A DNA stretch of 64,000 bases. It comes from Plectrocnemia conspersa. Taxonomy: Eukaryota; Arthropoda; Insecta; Trichoptera; Polycentropodidae. The stretch lies in NCBI GenBank assembly GCA_009617715.1, contig VTFK01000208.1:310001-374000 (forward strand), written 5' to 3'. The translations under genes were made by a program, and so were the position numbers. Within the stretch, counting starts at the first letter, position 1; the number at the start of each line of letters is the position of its first letter. The notes beneath the pieces were generated by a model. The model saw only the letters and a program-made list of their open reading frames with translations, was not told the DNA's origin and did not search any database. Below are positions 20,961 through 34,689 of this stretch, in pieces.

Positions 20961-23900
20961 GTGGTATTTTATATAAAATATTATAAATATTAAAAAAATG
21001 AACTAGATATTGGCCAATTCATAAATATGTTGAAAAGCAGCGCTTCTCAAACGACATCGTGTCCTACATATCTAACGTCGGGTAGTCGCTTTTCAATATA
21101 TTATGGATGAAAATGTATGGAACTTTTGTTTCAAAAGTATTAAATACTAGTGAATTTAAAAAGTAAGACGAGTTTTGTGCTTTTTGCAAACTCTTGAAAT
21201 CCACAAAAAATAAAAACACAGATCACTGCCGTCGAAATTACGTCTTTAAAAGAAAAATGTTACGGTGGTGAGTAACGGCCATCGTCTTTGGCCAATATAC
21301 ACTTTTGTAACCAAATTAATTTAAAGGTTGTTTAAATTTAAAAATCTGATAAAAAATTCAACGTAACTCCGTGCATAATTGCCCGACAGCGCGTTGTTTG
21401 TTTTTTTGTCGAGATACAAAAAGACAAGTCGACGGAGCCGAAGGTGTACTTCTTAATTTTTTTCATAATTTGTTTTCGTACACGTATAACTTTATATATC
21501 AAAGTGAGATCTTTTTTGTGGATCCCCTTTTTGCTGTGATTGTTTTAACTTATATTCAAAGATTTTTTTATACGCTGTCTATGTTTAAATATATTAATTG
21601 TGTAAATTGCAATTTTAATTTCTACTTCCAAATATTTCTCAACCGACTACTATGCTTACTTATCGTCGAGATGATTTTGTTAATTATTATTTTACACTCC
21701 TTTATGAACTGCCACTAACAAACTTTGCAGTGCATATATACGATTTATTGTGTTGGTTTAATTTTATATAAATATATATATTTCGTTGGACCCGATTTTG
21801 TCGCCCGTTGAGTCGATCGCTCGAAGGAAACTCGCACCGGATGAATATTGTATGATATAACAGTCTGTTTTCGATGAATTTATACCAGCTTTAATTCTTT
21901 TAGAAAAATTATGTTACCTTTGACTGATCCTGTAGTGAGGCGAAACTAACATACCGTAATATACATTAACGCTAGTATAATGAATACGTTCATAACAAGT
22001 CGGAACGTTGGGAAAGTGATATAATAAAATGTATGAATTTTTCAATTTCCAAACTTTTAAAAACTATTTTATACTGTGTTTATTTGTAGGTATTTTTTAA
22101 TTGTGGATTCAAAAGTGTATTGTAATCATTCTCGTATATATATATTAAAATAAACTGAAACTGCGCCATCTTTGTGAATATCACTATATCCCAGTTTTTA
22201 ATTTTTTAGGTAATTGTATGTGATGATTAATATGTCGTTCTCGACATGATGAGATTTCAGATACCTAGGAATGCGTCAATCTTATAATGAATATTATATA
22301 TACATATATATATATATTTTAATGTTTAATAGTGATTTGTTAATGTTAAATAGTAATTTATGCATTAATTATTTTTTACATTCTTATTAAAGCGGCGATT
22401 CTCTTAATAGTATCGTTCCCAATTAGGTTAATCGCATTGTTGCATAATCTTCGGGAAGTAACGAACATTCTAGCGACAGTCACTATAATTAAGATAAGAT
22501 GCGAGAGAATCGCCGCAGGAGTGCTTAAATAGTCGAAATCTATGTCTTCTCTAAACTTCAATTTGAGTTGAGAAAAATATGATATTTATTGTTGATTTAG
22601 TGTTCTGTGTAATAGTGATATTTAGTTAAACGCTCGCTTTGATTTATCGTTTAATAATCTGCAGATCTCCATGATTTTTTTTTATATATTATATAACCTA
22701 GGGAAAGAGATGTGATTTTATTTCCATCGAGTCTAGATTGTAGTTTTTATATGTTAGCCACTTTTCTTTTTTTAACAACGCGGGAATCAAATCAGTCTCA
22801 GGAGGTCTTAATAGTTGTACTCATAATCAAATAAGAACTAAGTCGAGCGAGTTCGGGCCGTGCACAATATTTTTATTTATATATTAGGTTTCGAAAGGTA
22901 AAGAGGGAGAGTGGTTGTTTTCACTCCTGTGTTGAGACTCCTGTGACGTTTTCTCAAGAGATGGTATTGGTAAATTTGAATTTTTGTATTACACGAACAT
23001 ACATAATTGTGCCTTTTAATGATTGCCAACTTGAATTCGTAAAAAATTAGCATTAACGATAATTATTAGAATTTTTACATATTTACATCGAATATGTGTG
23101 AATTTTTAGCACCTCTGTCATGGGATTCTTATCACGAGTAGTGTCTTTTTGTTGTTTTTTTTTTATAATAATTTCTAGGTGACATGAATACGTATGAATC
23201 AATATCTATTTACTTTATCATGATATATATAGCCGTATTTCAGTGTTAATGATACAACATGCCAATTATAATAATATCAATTCTAAATTAAAATATATAT
23301 TATATATGTTTTAAAGGACATCAACTACATGATGTACGTATATGTATTGCAAATTGTATATTATATATCTGAACGACAGACAAACATTTTGAAAACTTTT
23401 GACTAACGATATATTATATATTGTATTTGCAAATCAAACTATTAAGATCCTCAATGTAATTTATTATATTTGTGTTTCATTTTACATCTATTATACACAA
23501 CCGCAAGATCCTCCGGTACTCCCATCATCCTCTCGTCTCGTATCCTGAGTGTTTTATCTTATACTTGAATATTCTCCAATATGAACGGGGCTGAAACAAA
23601 ATTTCGCGTAATTATAACTAGCGTCACGTAATTTATAAAACATTCAGGGTCAAAGGCCTTATGCGCATTTGCGAACATAACCTATAAACTTACTAATTCT
23701 TATGACGGTGACGAGTGCGACGAAGGTGGCTACGCTCTGCCATGTGGATTCCCTAACGCGACGTTTCTCTTCTGCGGGATCCACGCGTTCTCCGATCGGA
23801 AGCCGAAACATTGCGTCGAAGTCCAGCTGTCAGAGCACGAATGAAGTGAAGAGAGCTCAGTGCTGCCAGCGTAAGCGACAAATTATCGATTTTCGGCAAA

Positions 23901-24442
23901 TTTGCTATTTAGACCAATTCTATATACCTTAAAAATAATGTTTTTGATCAGAGGTCGGATGCCCTTGAGCCTGTTTAGGAAAAAGAAAAATTAAAACCAC
24001 GTTTTTGAGCAATTTTCTCACCGAAATAATTATTTTCATGTGAGAGCGTTTGGAAATAAAAAAAGTAAACTGTTTGAGAAGGTATTAAAGTATACGAGAG
24101 CATTGAGGCATCACAACTCTAATACACGAGATATGGTTCAGAAGCGGATTTATAATAACTATAATATAGCATAGCATAAGTTGAAAATAATTGAGGTACT
24201 GCGTCACATTTAAGGCCAGACGAGTCCCTTTTAATTGATGTAAGTAGTGGTTAAAAAAATAAGTTTATACTTAATTTTAAGTCGTTATCATTGAACATGT
24301 TAAAAAACACCACTCACTGGGAATAATCAAATTCATGAATTAGTATTTTTTTTTAAATAACTTACACACCATTTCACTTTTGAAGTAAAATTAATCTCAC
24401 TCTGGAGCAGCTTCCATAAATTATGTCATAGGTTTAGAGGGT
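20961..24442. other. NAT1 3' UTR, then intergenic A+T-rich DNA
   Basis: An A+T-rich stretch with several AATAAA-like words (for example near 22150) follows the NAT1 stop, so a long 3' UTR is possible. A short hAT-end-like word (CAGCGCTTCTCAAAC) occurs near 21040 without a partner. At about 23700-23870 a GC-richer island ends in a donor-like CCAGC/GTAAGC. It could be a leader exon, but none of its frames resembles a known protein. Confidence 0.4.
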
Positions 24443-24457
24443 GGGGGGGGGGGGGGG
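24443..24457 (+). repeat. Run of 15 guanines
   Basis: An unbroken G run just after GAGGGT. Long G homopolymers are uncommon in A+T-rich insect DNA. It can fold into a quadruplex and is also a typical place for assembly error. Confidence 0.95.
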
Positions 24458-24796
24458 CAGTGGAATTGAGACAGTGTAAAGCAAAGAGGAGTATGGCTCA
24501 ATGAAATCTTGTGACATAGGGGGATAAAAGTTTACGATATTAGTAATGATTATGCGTAAGGTATTATTTTCAAATATAGCTTATTATTAATTATATGTAA
24601 TTTACGGTTGATTTTATATATTGTTACTAAATAATCAACTTAAATTTTTAAAAAGGGGAGAGAAGGGGCTTTTAAATGCGATATTTGATATCTCGTATTT
24701 AATCTCAAAATGTATTAAAATTATTTGTACAATCCGTATGTGAGATTGATTCGTTAAGAATTAAAAATAAAATTGCATCCGATTCTCAGGTGACAT

Positions 24797-24975
24797 ATGC
24801 GGTGCATGGCCGCATTAGTGGGTGTCGTGGCCGCGCAGCAGCCGCCGGTCGCTGGCGGCGGGCGCTCCGCCCCTTCCCGCCGCCCGCTCGCCCCTCGGAG
24901 CCCGCGAGGCCCGCATATCGCCAAGCTGGAGCGGCTTCCGGAGTACCTCAGGGACACAGTCGACTGGTTTATGGG
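24797..24975 (+). CDS. Candidate first coding exon of an unidentified gene
   Basis: Not recognised. A sharply GC-rich island opens with ATG and reads 59 residues plus 2 nt to a donor ATGGG/GTACGT at 24976. The last part, HIAKLERLPEYLRDTVDW then FMG, looks like folded protein; the first part is low-complexity Ala/Pro/Arg. The other plus frames are also open because the sequence is CG-rich, so the reading is not certain. A CAG immediately upstream (24787-24789) could be an acceptor, in which case the exon would start there. It ends in the same splice phase (2) as the island at 36254-36420, which suggests alternative first exons of one downstream gene. Confidence 0.4.
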
Positions 24976-27900
24976 GTACGTACCACCACCCTTGTGTCCC
25001 TTTGCTGCACCACCCTTCACCCCACCCTCTTCGATCACTAGACGTTTTGTTTTTTGCGTTGTCATCGTCGTCTTAGTAATAAAATAATAAGATGCTGCAG
25101 TAATATCAATATCAATATCCATCATATAAAACAACGATCCTCATGCCCCACTTTACAAATCCAGAACGTTCCTTATGTATTGTAATGTGTTTATTTACAT
25201 GTTTATGTATATTATAATCATTGATCATTGTTATATAACGATATTGCTTTATTAACCTATGTATTTATTTTTTATAATATAATATACTACCATTCAGATT
25301 TATTTTATCTTGGCGTTTTTTTTCTTCATCCTCTTCCTTAAAACGTTTTCATTCATATCACATAAAGCACAAAGCATTAGTTTATTTAGTTTTAGAACAA
25401 CACATGCATGCATATTTTAAAATTCAGTGTGAGTAGATTAGTAAACGTTTTTAGTACTCTTGATGATCTTAATATACATTTGTATATATAAAAAGGTCAT
25501 GTGGTGTATGTACATTGACTTACTACTTCCACACCATTTCATAGAAATCTAAAATTTTGGTATTTTATGTTATACGTGTAAAAAATACTACTCCGTATAC
25601 ATTGTTATGGTAACTGAACAAAAATAATATAAATATAAATCGGTAGATACAATAATTAAGGAACACACAGTACAATTTCCTATCGAGATTATATATTCCT
25701 TGGAACTATCTTAGATGCTTACATGCAATTCGATTTTAAAAATTGGAACTCCAATTATGCTACTTCGTAACATGGATCTGCCTAATCTGGCTGTGCTAAA
25801 GGTGAAAATACTGATTGACATACCTTTTAACTTTAAAAGATTTTAATTTCCACTAAAACTTAAATTCGCAATACCAGAAATAATTCTCAGGGACAATGTA
25901 AATTTGAAATCACCTTGTTTTTCATGCGATCGACTATATGAAGCTTGCTCTAGGACGGGCACTTCTGAGGGATTATTCAATTTTACCCCAGGGAACAAAA
26001 CAACCAATGTTAATGATAAACTATTACAATATTAATATATAGAATGTACAGATGTTCAATTAAAACAATATTTGTATTAATTAAAATCTTTTTAATTCCC
26101 AGTTTCCAAATACAACCACAAGTGTATGTGTTATCAACTTTTCACATTGGGGAAGAGGTATTAGAATCGTCAGTTTTTTATAATTAATTTCTTAAAGAAA
26201 GCTATTTTATATCTTCATAATCAGTGCAGCAGGTACGGCCGTATTGATTGTTGAAAAAACTTGTACAAACAGTACATCGTCTTGAAGTGCTAGATGGAGA
26301 TTTTTATAAGATAAATTACATGTTTGTAAGAAAATGATCATACATTATTACATACATAAATAATTAAAAGTAAATAAATGTCACTAACATTATACTTGCA
26401 TACATATAAGTTTCATATTCTTCTATGTAAAAACAAGGTATTAGACAAGTCATTAGATTCACAATTTCCACTTATAATATTAAGATTAAAAGCTCCAAAT
26501 ATATGTGACCTTAATGCGATGACTCGCTTGTAAAATTAAATTATTTTGATAATCTTCAAAAATGCTACATTTAGCATGCTATGGTTTACATTTTTATCTG
26601 ATCATAAGAGATATTGAGTATTTGGTATCGGGTAATTTTAATGGTAATATTTCACACGATTTTGTAACGAAATATTAGAGCTTTCGCTATAAATCCCACA
26701 TTTTTTAACACATTCAATATACATATATGGATAGCCGTTGTTCTCTAGGTCCAGGTAACTTGAGGCTTTTTAGACAGTATGCCGAATATTATGCCTATTT
26801 AAGTAGGACTATTTTTATCTCTATACGGGCTTGTTAAATGTTTGGCATAAGTCACTATTATACATTTTTGAGTTAATTTCGGCTTTCATTCTAATTCTCA
26901 TAAATTATTTTCAATAATAAAAGTTTTATGGACATTTTAAATATAAATATAGACAGAACAATTTTAACATATTTGTATGTAAATTAACCTAGGAATATGC
27001 AGGCTGTTTGTACAAACACTCTTGAATTAAAATCTTATTGTAAACTTAATACTAAAAATTAAATATTATATTATATTTTCAATGAGCAGGTCCAGCTAGG
27101 CCCAACAACTGCGCATTGGCAATGCTGTTCAGTTGTGCTGATAAGTGCTTAATATATATACTGAAATATCAATAAACATGTAAACTCAATTCCATAAGAA
27201 ATCTCATGCTTGTGTAGAAGTGTTTATACTACATCTACAATGATAGTTGTAAAGCTATCATGATAAACCCATATTATAATCATCTTTTATATTTATCAAT
27301 CAATCGGAGTAATGATAAGTATATCGAACGTAGTATATCCGTATCGTGTGCTTTAGAGCTAATAGTAGGTAAACCCAAACTTGCCATCTCTCTCTCAATT
27401 ATGAATAATGATGAAATGGATAGCTCTCGAACTGACTGTGTTATCGCAAATAGAGTGTATATGTATTATTTTAATCTTATTTGTATTTTTTTTTGTGTAT
27501 TGTAATAATACTATGTATTATATATTTGACCATCATGACGCATTGGGGTAACCTGCCACAATAACTATTTTTAAACCGTTTCCGCGAGAAAGTTATCGTA
27601 TTTTGATACTGTTACGAACCATTAATTTATTTGACACATATATGCATATTTTTTAGTACTGAAATATGTTGCGGTTTAGGAGACACAGTATTAAAGGTAT
27701 TATAAGTTAATCCCGAAATAAAATGCTTACGAGTTTGTAACTTTACTTTAAGAATACCCCTACATCGCTTAGTTATATTATTTTTCCGGCTTTCCTGACT
27801 TTTAGTCTCTTAATATTACATAGACGTAGTCTGTTTTTGCTGGATAAAAACGCATCAAAATAGCTTCATCGAGTTTTTAGATAAAATACCGATAGATAGA

Positions 27901-28626
27901 TTTCAGCTTTCATGTAAATGGAGGTTGATATAAAAAGTAAAGCGGGTTTTCTTTTTGATGCAAGATTAGCGCGTACCGTATTTTCAGGTGACTGACCGCC
28001 ACCCACTGGCGACAGGTCGAAATCCTTGCCAAGAATGTAAAAATTTTTCAAGAGAATTTTTAGCGACCACCTTTGGGGAGGCTTCTTGGCGCTTATGGTG
28101 CTTCGCAGCGCACAAAGTGGTCAGAATCGCCACATTTGCACACAATCGTCACAACCGTCGTTACCGGCCGCTGTTCTTTCGTTATATTCCGTTGATTTTT
28201 TTCGCCGTTAAACTGACAAATTGCGTAACGGTAAATATTTGTTCGCGGGTTCAGGTGCGGTTTACGGAATATAAATTTGACGGGCAAAGAAAATAAGTGT
28301 CGCTCTGTGTGTTTGTAATTGAATTATTCCGTATGATTCGGTGACGTATCGCGAATGTACAATATAACAATTTTTGACCCAGTTGTTGAAATCTTACTGT
28401 GCGCGCCTTTGTGGCACTGAATGGTTATTGCCTCTCGCCTGCATGTGTAAGAAAATTAAGTGATATTCGGAAAGTAAAGGTTGCAATAATGTCGTCTTTT
28501 AGTGTTTGCACGCAAAGCCTTGGGCAGCTTGTGGTTAAGTCCGACCTCCTACCTGGGTTGTAGTAGACTGCGATTGACAAGTAAATCGACGCAAAACTAT
28601 AGATTGCTTTCAACAATACTAATCAA
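24976..28626. other. Gene-free A+T-rich DNA
   Basis: No exon with both coding character and splice sites. A GC-richer block at about 27980-28290 is preceded by TTTTCAG/GT and carries short overlapping ORFs on both strands with no known match. It could be a transposon remnant or regulatory DNA. Confidence 0.4.
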
Positions 28627-29614
28627 TTTAAGGAGACGGGTAGGAGAGAGTTCCGAGACTCACATAATGGGATGTATTTTATCCCTTCCAGCGATTTTTG
28701 TTTTAACTCATCTATAATCCCAAAACGTTTACCTTTCATGTCCCTTTTGAGTCTAAGAAACAAAAGTAAGTCACAGGGGGCCTGGTCAGACGAGTGAATA
28801 ATCTGCCTCACAGACAAAGCGGTATGACCCGGTGCGTTGTCGTGGTGGCAGAACCAATCCCCTGTGCGCCAAATATCCGCCCTATTCTTCCTGATGCTCT
28901 CACTCAACATTTTCAATACCTCCATATATTTAGAAGTGTAGGTTAACTCTTTGACCTAGATAAACTATGAGTGCACAAGACCTCTGGCATCTTGATGTTT
29001 GACTTCACTTGACGTACTTTTTTCGGACGAGGAGAGTGAATCGTTTTCCACTAGCTTGATTGTAGCTTGGTTTCGGAATCATACTCATAATAACCTTAAA
29101 AAATCTGGGTTCTATTCCAATTCAATTTTTAAACTCATGACAGGCCTGGAGGCGACGCACCCTTTGATCCTTAGTGACGAGATGAGGAAAACATTTGGCT
29201 GCAACTCTTCTCATGTGCAAATTCTACAACAAAATCCTTTCAGAGAGCTGGTCAATTTGTTCAGCGACGATCTTCACGGACTAGGGTGTTTTTTAGGGAC
29301 GAATTTTTGATCTTCATGATCTTCAATCGTCATTTCGCCCCTTTTAAACCTCGAAAACCAGTATAGACCCGAGCTTTACCCAAAGGATAACACGTGTAAG
29401 CTGTTTGAAGCATTACAAGAACTCTAGCGTCAGCCATCTCACATTTTCGCCACATTTGTTTTGGTAAAAAAATGCTATGCACGAACGGATGCTCTCACTG
29501 TGACGAAAAGTCGCATACTGATTGCCTCTACAACACTCCAGCACTCAGAACTCGTTCGCCGAACGTTCCTCTCCTCCACAGCCTCGTCTCGTTATTTTTG
29601 GGTCTCCCCTTGTA
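28627..29614 (-). mobile_element. Decayed mariner element
   Basis: The minus strand carries transposase remnants in several frames. The N-terminal helix-turn-helix region lies near 29340-29440 (LGKARVYTGFRGLK). The C-terminal catalytic half is in an open frame at 28925-28623 with WFCHHDNAPGHTALSV, the mariner DD34D motif, then APCDLLLFLRLKRDMKGKRF. The right terminus (rc: TACAAGGGGAGACCC) is mariner-like, and the left end is only loosely similar. At about 1.0 kb against the usual 1.3 kb it has lost internal sequence and is inactive. Confidence 0.75.
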
Positions 29615-31189
29615 TATTATGAGTAAGTAAACGAATAAATTGGCGTTAGGAATATGACTGTAATCAAAAACAGACGTGTCTCATTTATGTATTTTTAAGT
29701 ATAATAAAAAATATGCTATTTAAATATTTATAGTTTTATCAATGGTATGCCATTGTTATAAATTTAATAAAAAAGCACGAAAAGCTTAAAAATATGTTGA
29801 GTACTGTTTTACATCTTGCCATTTTTTAGACACGGTAAATAATAAACTCGTATTTTTCTTTGTTTTATAATACATATCATTTAATCAGTCGTCTCTTATC
29901 TAAATGTTTCGCAACGTTTTGCGGCAGCGATGATTCACGCGATTTAGATCACTCAGCGTTCGTCATTGTTGACACACCTACATATATTAATCTCTGTAAT
30001 TTGACGTGGCTATTTTGGAAGATGTACATAATTACTATTTGTGATGGTATATGGTGCTTTGGATGTTTACTCACGGATTTGCATTCAAATTGCGAACTAT
30101 GAACACATATTGTATGTAAAAAACTTGTGATTCGACATACAGAATTGTCACGTCCACACGTAAAAGATTAACGTTGAAAAATACAACAAAGATAATATTT
30201 TGAAAGTATAGAATGTGGAATATAAAAAAATCAGATTTGTAATAAAAATGTAAAATAAAAATTATTTAGTAAGTTTATGTCACTCATAAAATAGGCCGGA
30301 TGAAACTCTATCGCTCGTTGTAGTTTGAAGACCCCTGAACTAATACGTGTTTTTATCAATTAATGTATATACATATGAGTCAAATGTGATTGTTAATTTA
30401 ATCATAATTCATCGATGATGTACTGTTTGTTATAAAAAAAGCACGTACATTAATCCAGAATATTGTTACGGACGATTTACGCGAATTGTAAAATTTATCT
30501 TCCAGAAAATGGAATGGACTTCTAGTATTCGTTTTAATTAAAATTCGAGATACATTTTATACCATAAATAATCGTGAGAATTCGTTACTTTAATTAAAAT
30601 GTATTTCAGCATTCAATATACATAAAGCTGAATAATTCATTATTTAGAAACATAAACGCCCTTAGTGGAGTTTTTCTTGGGCTTTCCGTTTCATTATTTT
30701 ACGTTGAAGTACTACACAAAATGCATGCTCTATGAATCCCTAGGAATGTAAGTGAAGCAGTCTGTTCTCGAGAGTCCGCTGTTTGTATGTATGTACATAT
30801 ATATTTAATAGTGTTCCGTTTTCGTCTGATATCTAATTAGCCAATTGTGTTGCGTACCTCACGATTTAGTAATTTTCCATCCGCAATTACGTGGGTACGT
30901 CGTGATAGCTATGTATGTATATAGTAAAACAGGTCGTTCTCTAAAATAAAATAATACGTTTCGGAATAATCGATGAATATTATTTTGACATTTAAAAATA
31001 ATATGTTTAATTTTTGGATGAGCGAATTCGTGGGTTGGTGTATGGAAAATATGGTAAATGTGTGTATGGATAATAATTTTCATATTATACGCTGTAGATT
31101 ATTATGTCTTTCATGAATTTGATACACAATTGATTTATGTTCCAAAGATAAATAAACTACCCAGAAATTACTACGACGCTTTCAGTGGA
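29615..31189. other. A+T-rich DNA with a solo hAT end
   Basis: At about 30290-30336 the sequence ends in GTTTGAAGACCCCTG, a typical hAT right terminus, but no left partner was found. Otherwise no feature is supported. Confidence 0.45.
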
Positions 31190-31308
31190 ACTTGCAATGA
31201 TTTGTCGAACCACTTGCAATATTTTTTATTCTGTTTTGAATTTCGAACCACTTGCAATGATTTGTCGAACCACTTGCAATATTTTTATTCTGTTTTGAAG
31301 TCTGTCCA
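31190..31308. repeat. 60-bp tandem duplication
   Basis: Two copies offset by exactly 60 bp (ACTTGCAATGA at 31190 and 31250), each also containing an internal CCACTTGCAATATTTT word. It overlaps the end of an RT relic. Confidence 0.85.
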
Positions 31309-31874
31309 CTGCTCGATGGGCATTTTTATAAGAACATAAAATGGCCATGTCATCAGCGAATAAAGCGGTGATATTATTCTTAAGGTATCTACTTTCGGGA
31401 TTTGAACTTTGCGTATTCATATTAAGTCAGAGTCTACCACTTTTAAGGTTTGAGAACGTAGACAGTGAGACGCTTAGTGGAATCTAGTTAGAGTTTTATT
31501 AGATTATATTACAATTGCGACAGACGATAAATGGCGAGATGTTTTCTCCGAGCGATGGTGGAAAAGCTGGCGCAGGAATGATGTCCGTGGGAGGTTCTCA
31601 AAGGTCTAGTAGGTGGCATAGGAGCGACAGTATAGCGGAGGATGGTCCCTCTGTTCTCGGATGTGAGCGTCCATGACAGTATGATGTCCGCGGGCGTCGA
31701 GTGGCTGTTTGTGACAATCTTCTCCTCATCGGAGTCCATGCTTAAGTATCCAGGGCTGCAAAGCTTGCTAATCATCCAGCGAATAGATGGATGATCAGCA
31801 AGCTTTGTGAATAGCAAGGGTTCTAAAATTGAACATTGGGGAACTCCAGCAGATATGAGTTTGACAGTAGACAA
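31226..31874 (-). pseudogene. Non-LTR reverse transcriptase relic interrupted by an LTR-like repeat
   Basis: On the minus strand two RT blocks remain: ISAGVPQCSILEPLLFT (about 31860-31810; compare GVPQGS..GPLLF) and ITALFADDMAILCS (about 31370-31330), the FADD catalytic box. About 31450-31805 between them is a different, GC-richer repeat that also occurs in the opposite orientation at 34690-35040. So a second element inserted into the RT gene. Both parts are broken. Confidence 0.65.
31759..31807. repeat. 20-bp inverted repeat at the edge of the LTR-like insert
   Basis: The arms CAAAGCTTGCTAATCATCCA and its reverse complement differ at one base and are separated by 9 nt. The copy at 34.7 kb keeps only one similar arm (GGATGATT...TAGCAAGCTTTGC). 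Confidence 0.85.
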
Positions 31875-31964
31875 ATAATTTTAATTTGAAAGATTCTACC
31901 ATTTAAAAACAAGCTTATTAATTTAACTAAAGCTATTAGAAAATTTAATTTAGTTTGTTTATAA

Positions 31965-32823
31965 TAGGGGTACCCAAAAGAAAGGATGCTTTTATACTGA
32001 ATAACTTTGACGGTGATTTGTGATTTATTTGTTGTTCGAGTCGCATGTCCTTCTTTCGGTAGTGTTTGGATTAACGTCTGGAGAGCGCGTTACGAACATA
32101 ACAACAATACACCCCGAGTTTTTATGGAAGATTTCGTTCCGAATAAGGTGTTTTACGCACTTGTATATTGTATGAATTTCACAAAAAAATCGACAACCAC
32201 AGCAAAAACATGTTTGGTTAAGTTTATTTAAAAAATGGTTCAAAAGATTTAAATCTGGAATTTTTTGTTTGAAAGACAAGCTTAGAAGTAGACCACCAAA
32301 AATCAGCAATGATACCGCATAGCTGCAGAAATTGAAGCCAATACAGAGATGTCGATTCAGGCGTTAACAGATAAGACAGGGTATTCATGATCTAGCAAAG
32401 AAGTTAAAAATATTGGGAAGGCGTGTGGGTTCCACATGCACTAAGCGACGAGAACAAAGCGACGCGCCTGCCTCATACTGCGAGAATCACGCGATAAAAA
32501 ATTAATGCTCCCGGATGAAAAACTGTTGCTCACTCTCCATAATCTATCGATATAGCACCATCAAATTACCATTTATTTAAGTCTCTACAATATAATTTAA
32601 ATGATAAAAAATTTAATAGTGTTAATGAAGTTTAAACATTTCTTTCTGAATATTTTAACTCGCAGCCAGTCAGTTTTTACAAATGTGGGAATTAAAACTT
32701 GCTTGAACGATGAAAGAAGATTGTATCTGTCGATGAAGATTATTTTGTAGAATAATATTGTACAAAAAAATATTGTGAAAATACTTTTCAATAAAAAAAA
32801 CGTCCTTTCTTCTGGGTTTTTAA
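31965..32823 (+). mobile_element. Internally deleted mariner element of a second lineage
   Basis: The termini match as inverted repeats: ACCCAAAAGAAAGGATGC on the left and ACCCAGAAGAAAGGACG reversed from the right. Plus-strand transposase fragments follow the usual order: WFKRFKSGIFCLKDKLRSR, with frame changes, near 32240-32290; IQALTDKTGYS near 32350; LGRRVGSTC near 32420; APSNYHLF-like near 32560; LNDKKFNSVNEV near 32610; and SVDEDYFVE at the end. The central catalytic part is missing, so it is about 860 bp and cannot move alone. The sequence is unlike the mariner at 28.6-29.6 kb. Confidence 0.75.
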
Positions 32824-34689
32824 TATATAATTCCTGTATGCCGAACGTGATTAAAATGTTTAAAAAAAAATTAAAATAAAAAAATATCTTAGAATCTGAT
32901 CAAAAAAAAAATATTTTTAAAATATAAAGTATTTTTTGGCTCACCATGTGATTAGATGAATGAATAGTAAAAGTTTTACCTAAATATAAGCTGAGCACAC
33001 ACCGTTTTGAACGGGACAATACCGTGTTTTTGTTTCGTTCGTTTTGAAGACATGGTTCTCGGATAATTATGGTCAGTATTTGTGTCACACAACTTATAAC
33101 GCCTAACATTCAGTAAAATAAATATGTATAATGTCGTTCGATAGTTATATATTTCAATGACACAATCTTGCCTCTCACTTTTAAGGATGCAACCATATAG
33201 TCATATTTCTAAAACATTGATCAATTTTCTACGCGTCCTACACAAATGTATGTATTGCATCATACATGCAGAGAATGTCAAAAAATAAACGTTTACGGTG
33301 CTTAATTAAAACATATATATTCTCTATGGTGTGTATATCAGGGCTGAGCAAGCTTTTAGTAGTGACGATCAATTTCTTTTTATAAAAAATCATCACGACC
33401 TACAAATAAACAAGGGGTAAATAATAATATATTTTTTTTTAATATAGAATGTTTATTAAGCATTTCAATAGAAAAAATTAACAATTTAAAATATAATCAT
33501 ATAAAAAAACCTAAGTAAATACCACATTAGATAAAATATTAATAATGATATCGTTGATCTGCTCAGATTTTTCAAGTCATGATTATACGACGAAAAAGAT
33601 AATAGTAAATATTGGTCAATATGTTCACCACTTGAAATATTTCGTATATTAGAATTTATAATGTCAGAAAATGCAGATTCAGCCATTTTTTAGAACCCAA
33701 ACAATACATTAATTTTTGTACTGTATTTGTAAGGATTATGTATTTATCTTTGGTGTACATATTTTCAAAAACAATGCCTGGATTTTAAATATAAGTTATT
33801 CTGAAGTTTGGTTATTTATAATTCTAGTATTCAATTTGATTTGCTTTAAATATTGTAGAGATTTGACTTGCGATTCATTCTATGTTAATATCTTTATGAA
33901 AGGAATATAAAAAAAATAATGTGATATTTTCAATCTTTCCCAAATCTACGAATCTCGCTTGAAATTGTTTTTAAACATTTTTAATTTTGAGAATCGTTAT
34001 GTTTGGGTCAATTTGAGTGATATCAAGTTTATTCGATTATTTAATTGCCCGTTGAAATTTCGAGCTTAGCTCAGAATTGCTATTTACCAATTGTTTTAAC
34101 AAAAATTGTAAAGGCCCTTCGGCTGTCAATAATGAAACCTCTTTCTACTTCAAAGCTGCAAAGTTTTAAGTACCCCTACAGCAATAATTAAATACTCGAT
34201 GCTGCAACTATATTTACGTTCAGGATTAATTCTTTAATTTTATTTTTTACTGTATAATTGACTAATTACGTGATTCTTTATGGAGTTACATTATAAAATA
34301 ATTTAATCATAGAATTATTATTTGTCAAAAATCTAAAACTCAATTAAAACATATTTGATTTTATTAAAAAAAATTGTTCTGCGGTGCATTTTTTTAATAT
34401 AGCAACAATGTGGGATCTTATTATTGAAACTCGCGTTAATGACTGTGACCAAAAAAAAATCATTTATCATTAAGGATAAACTATACAATAGTGTAAAGGG
34501 TGGGACCACACAAAAGCCCTCGTTATGACTAGAAAAAAGGGTTTCACAAAAATAACACGCAAGAATTATCCGGTGTATTGAATGAAACTGTCACGGGAAA
34601 TAATATATCACCACAAGACCACAATATTCCCGTTGCACAATTTGGCCTCGGAGGGTTGTCCACCAAGTGTCACTTTCTAAAGGCGTATA
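32824..34689. other. A+T-rich DNA with repeat fragments
   Basis: A hAT-like left terminus (CAGGGCTGAGCAAGC) starts near 33344 without a clear right end. About 34027-34130 belongs to a dispersed repeat seen again at 59845-59960. No gene is supported. Confidence 0.45.
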
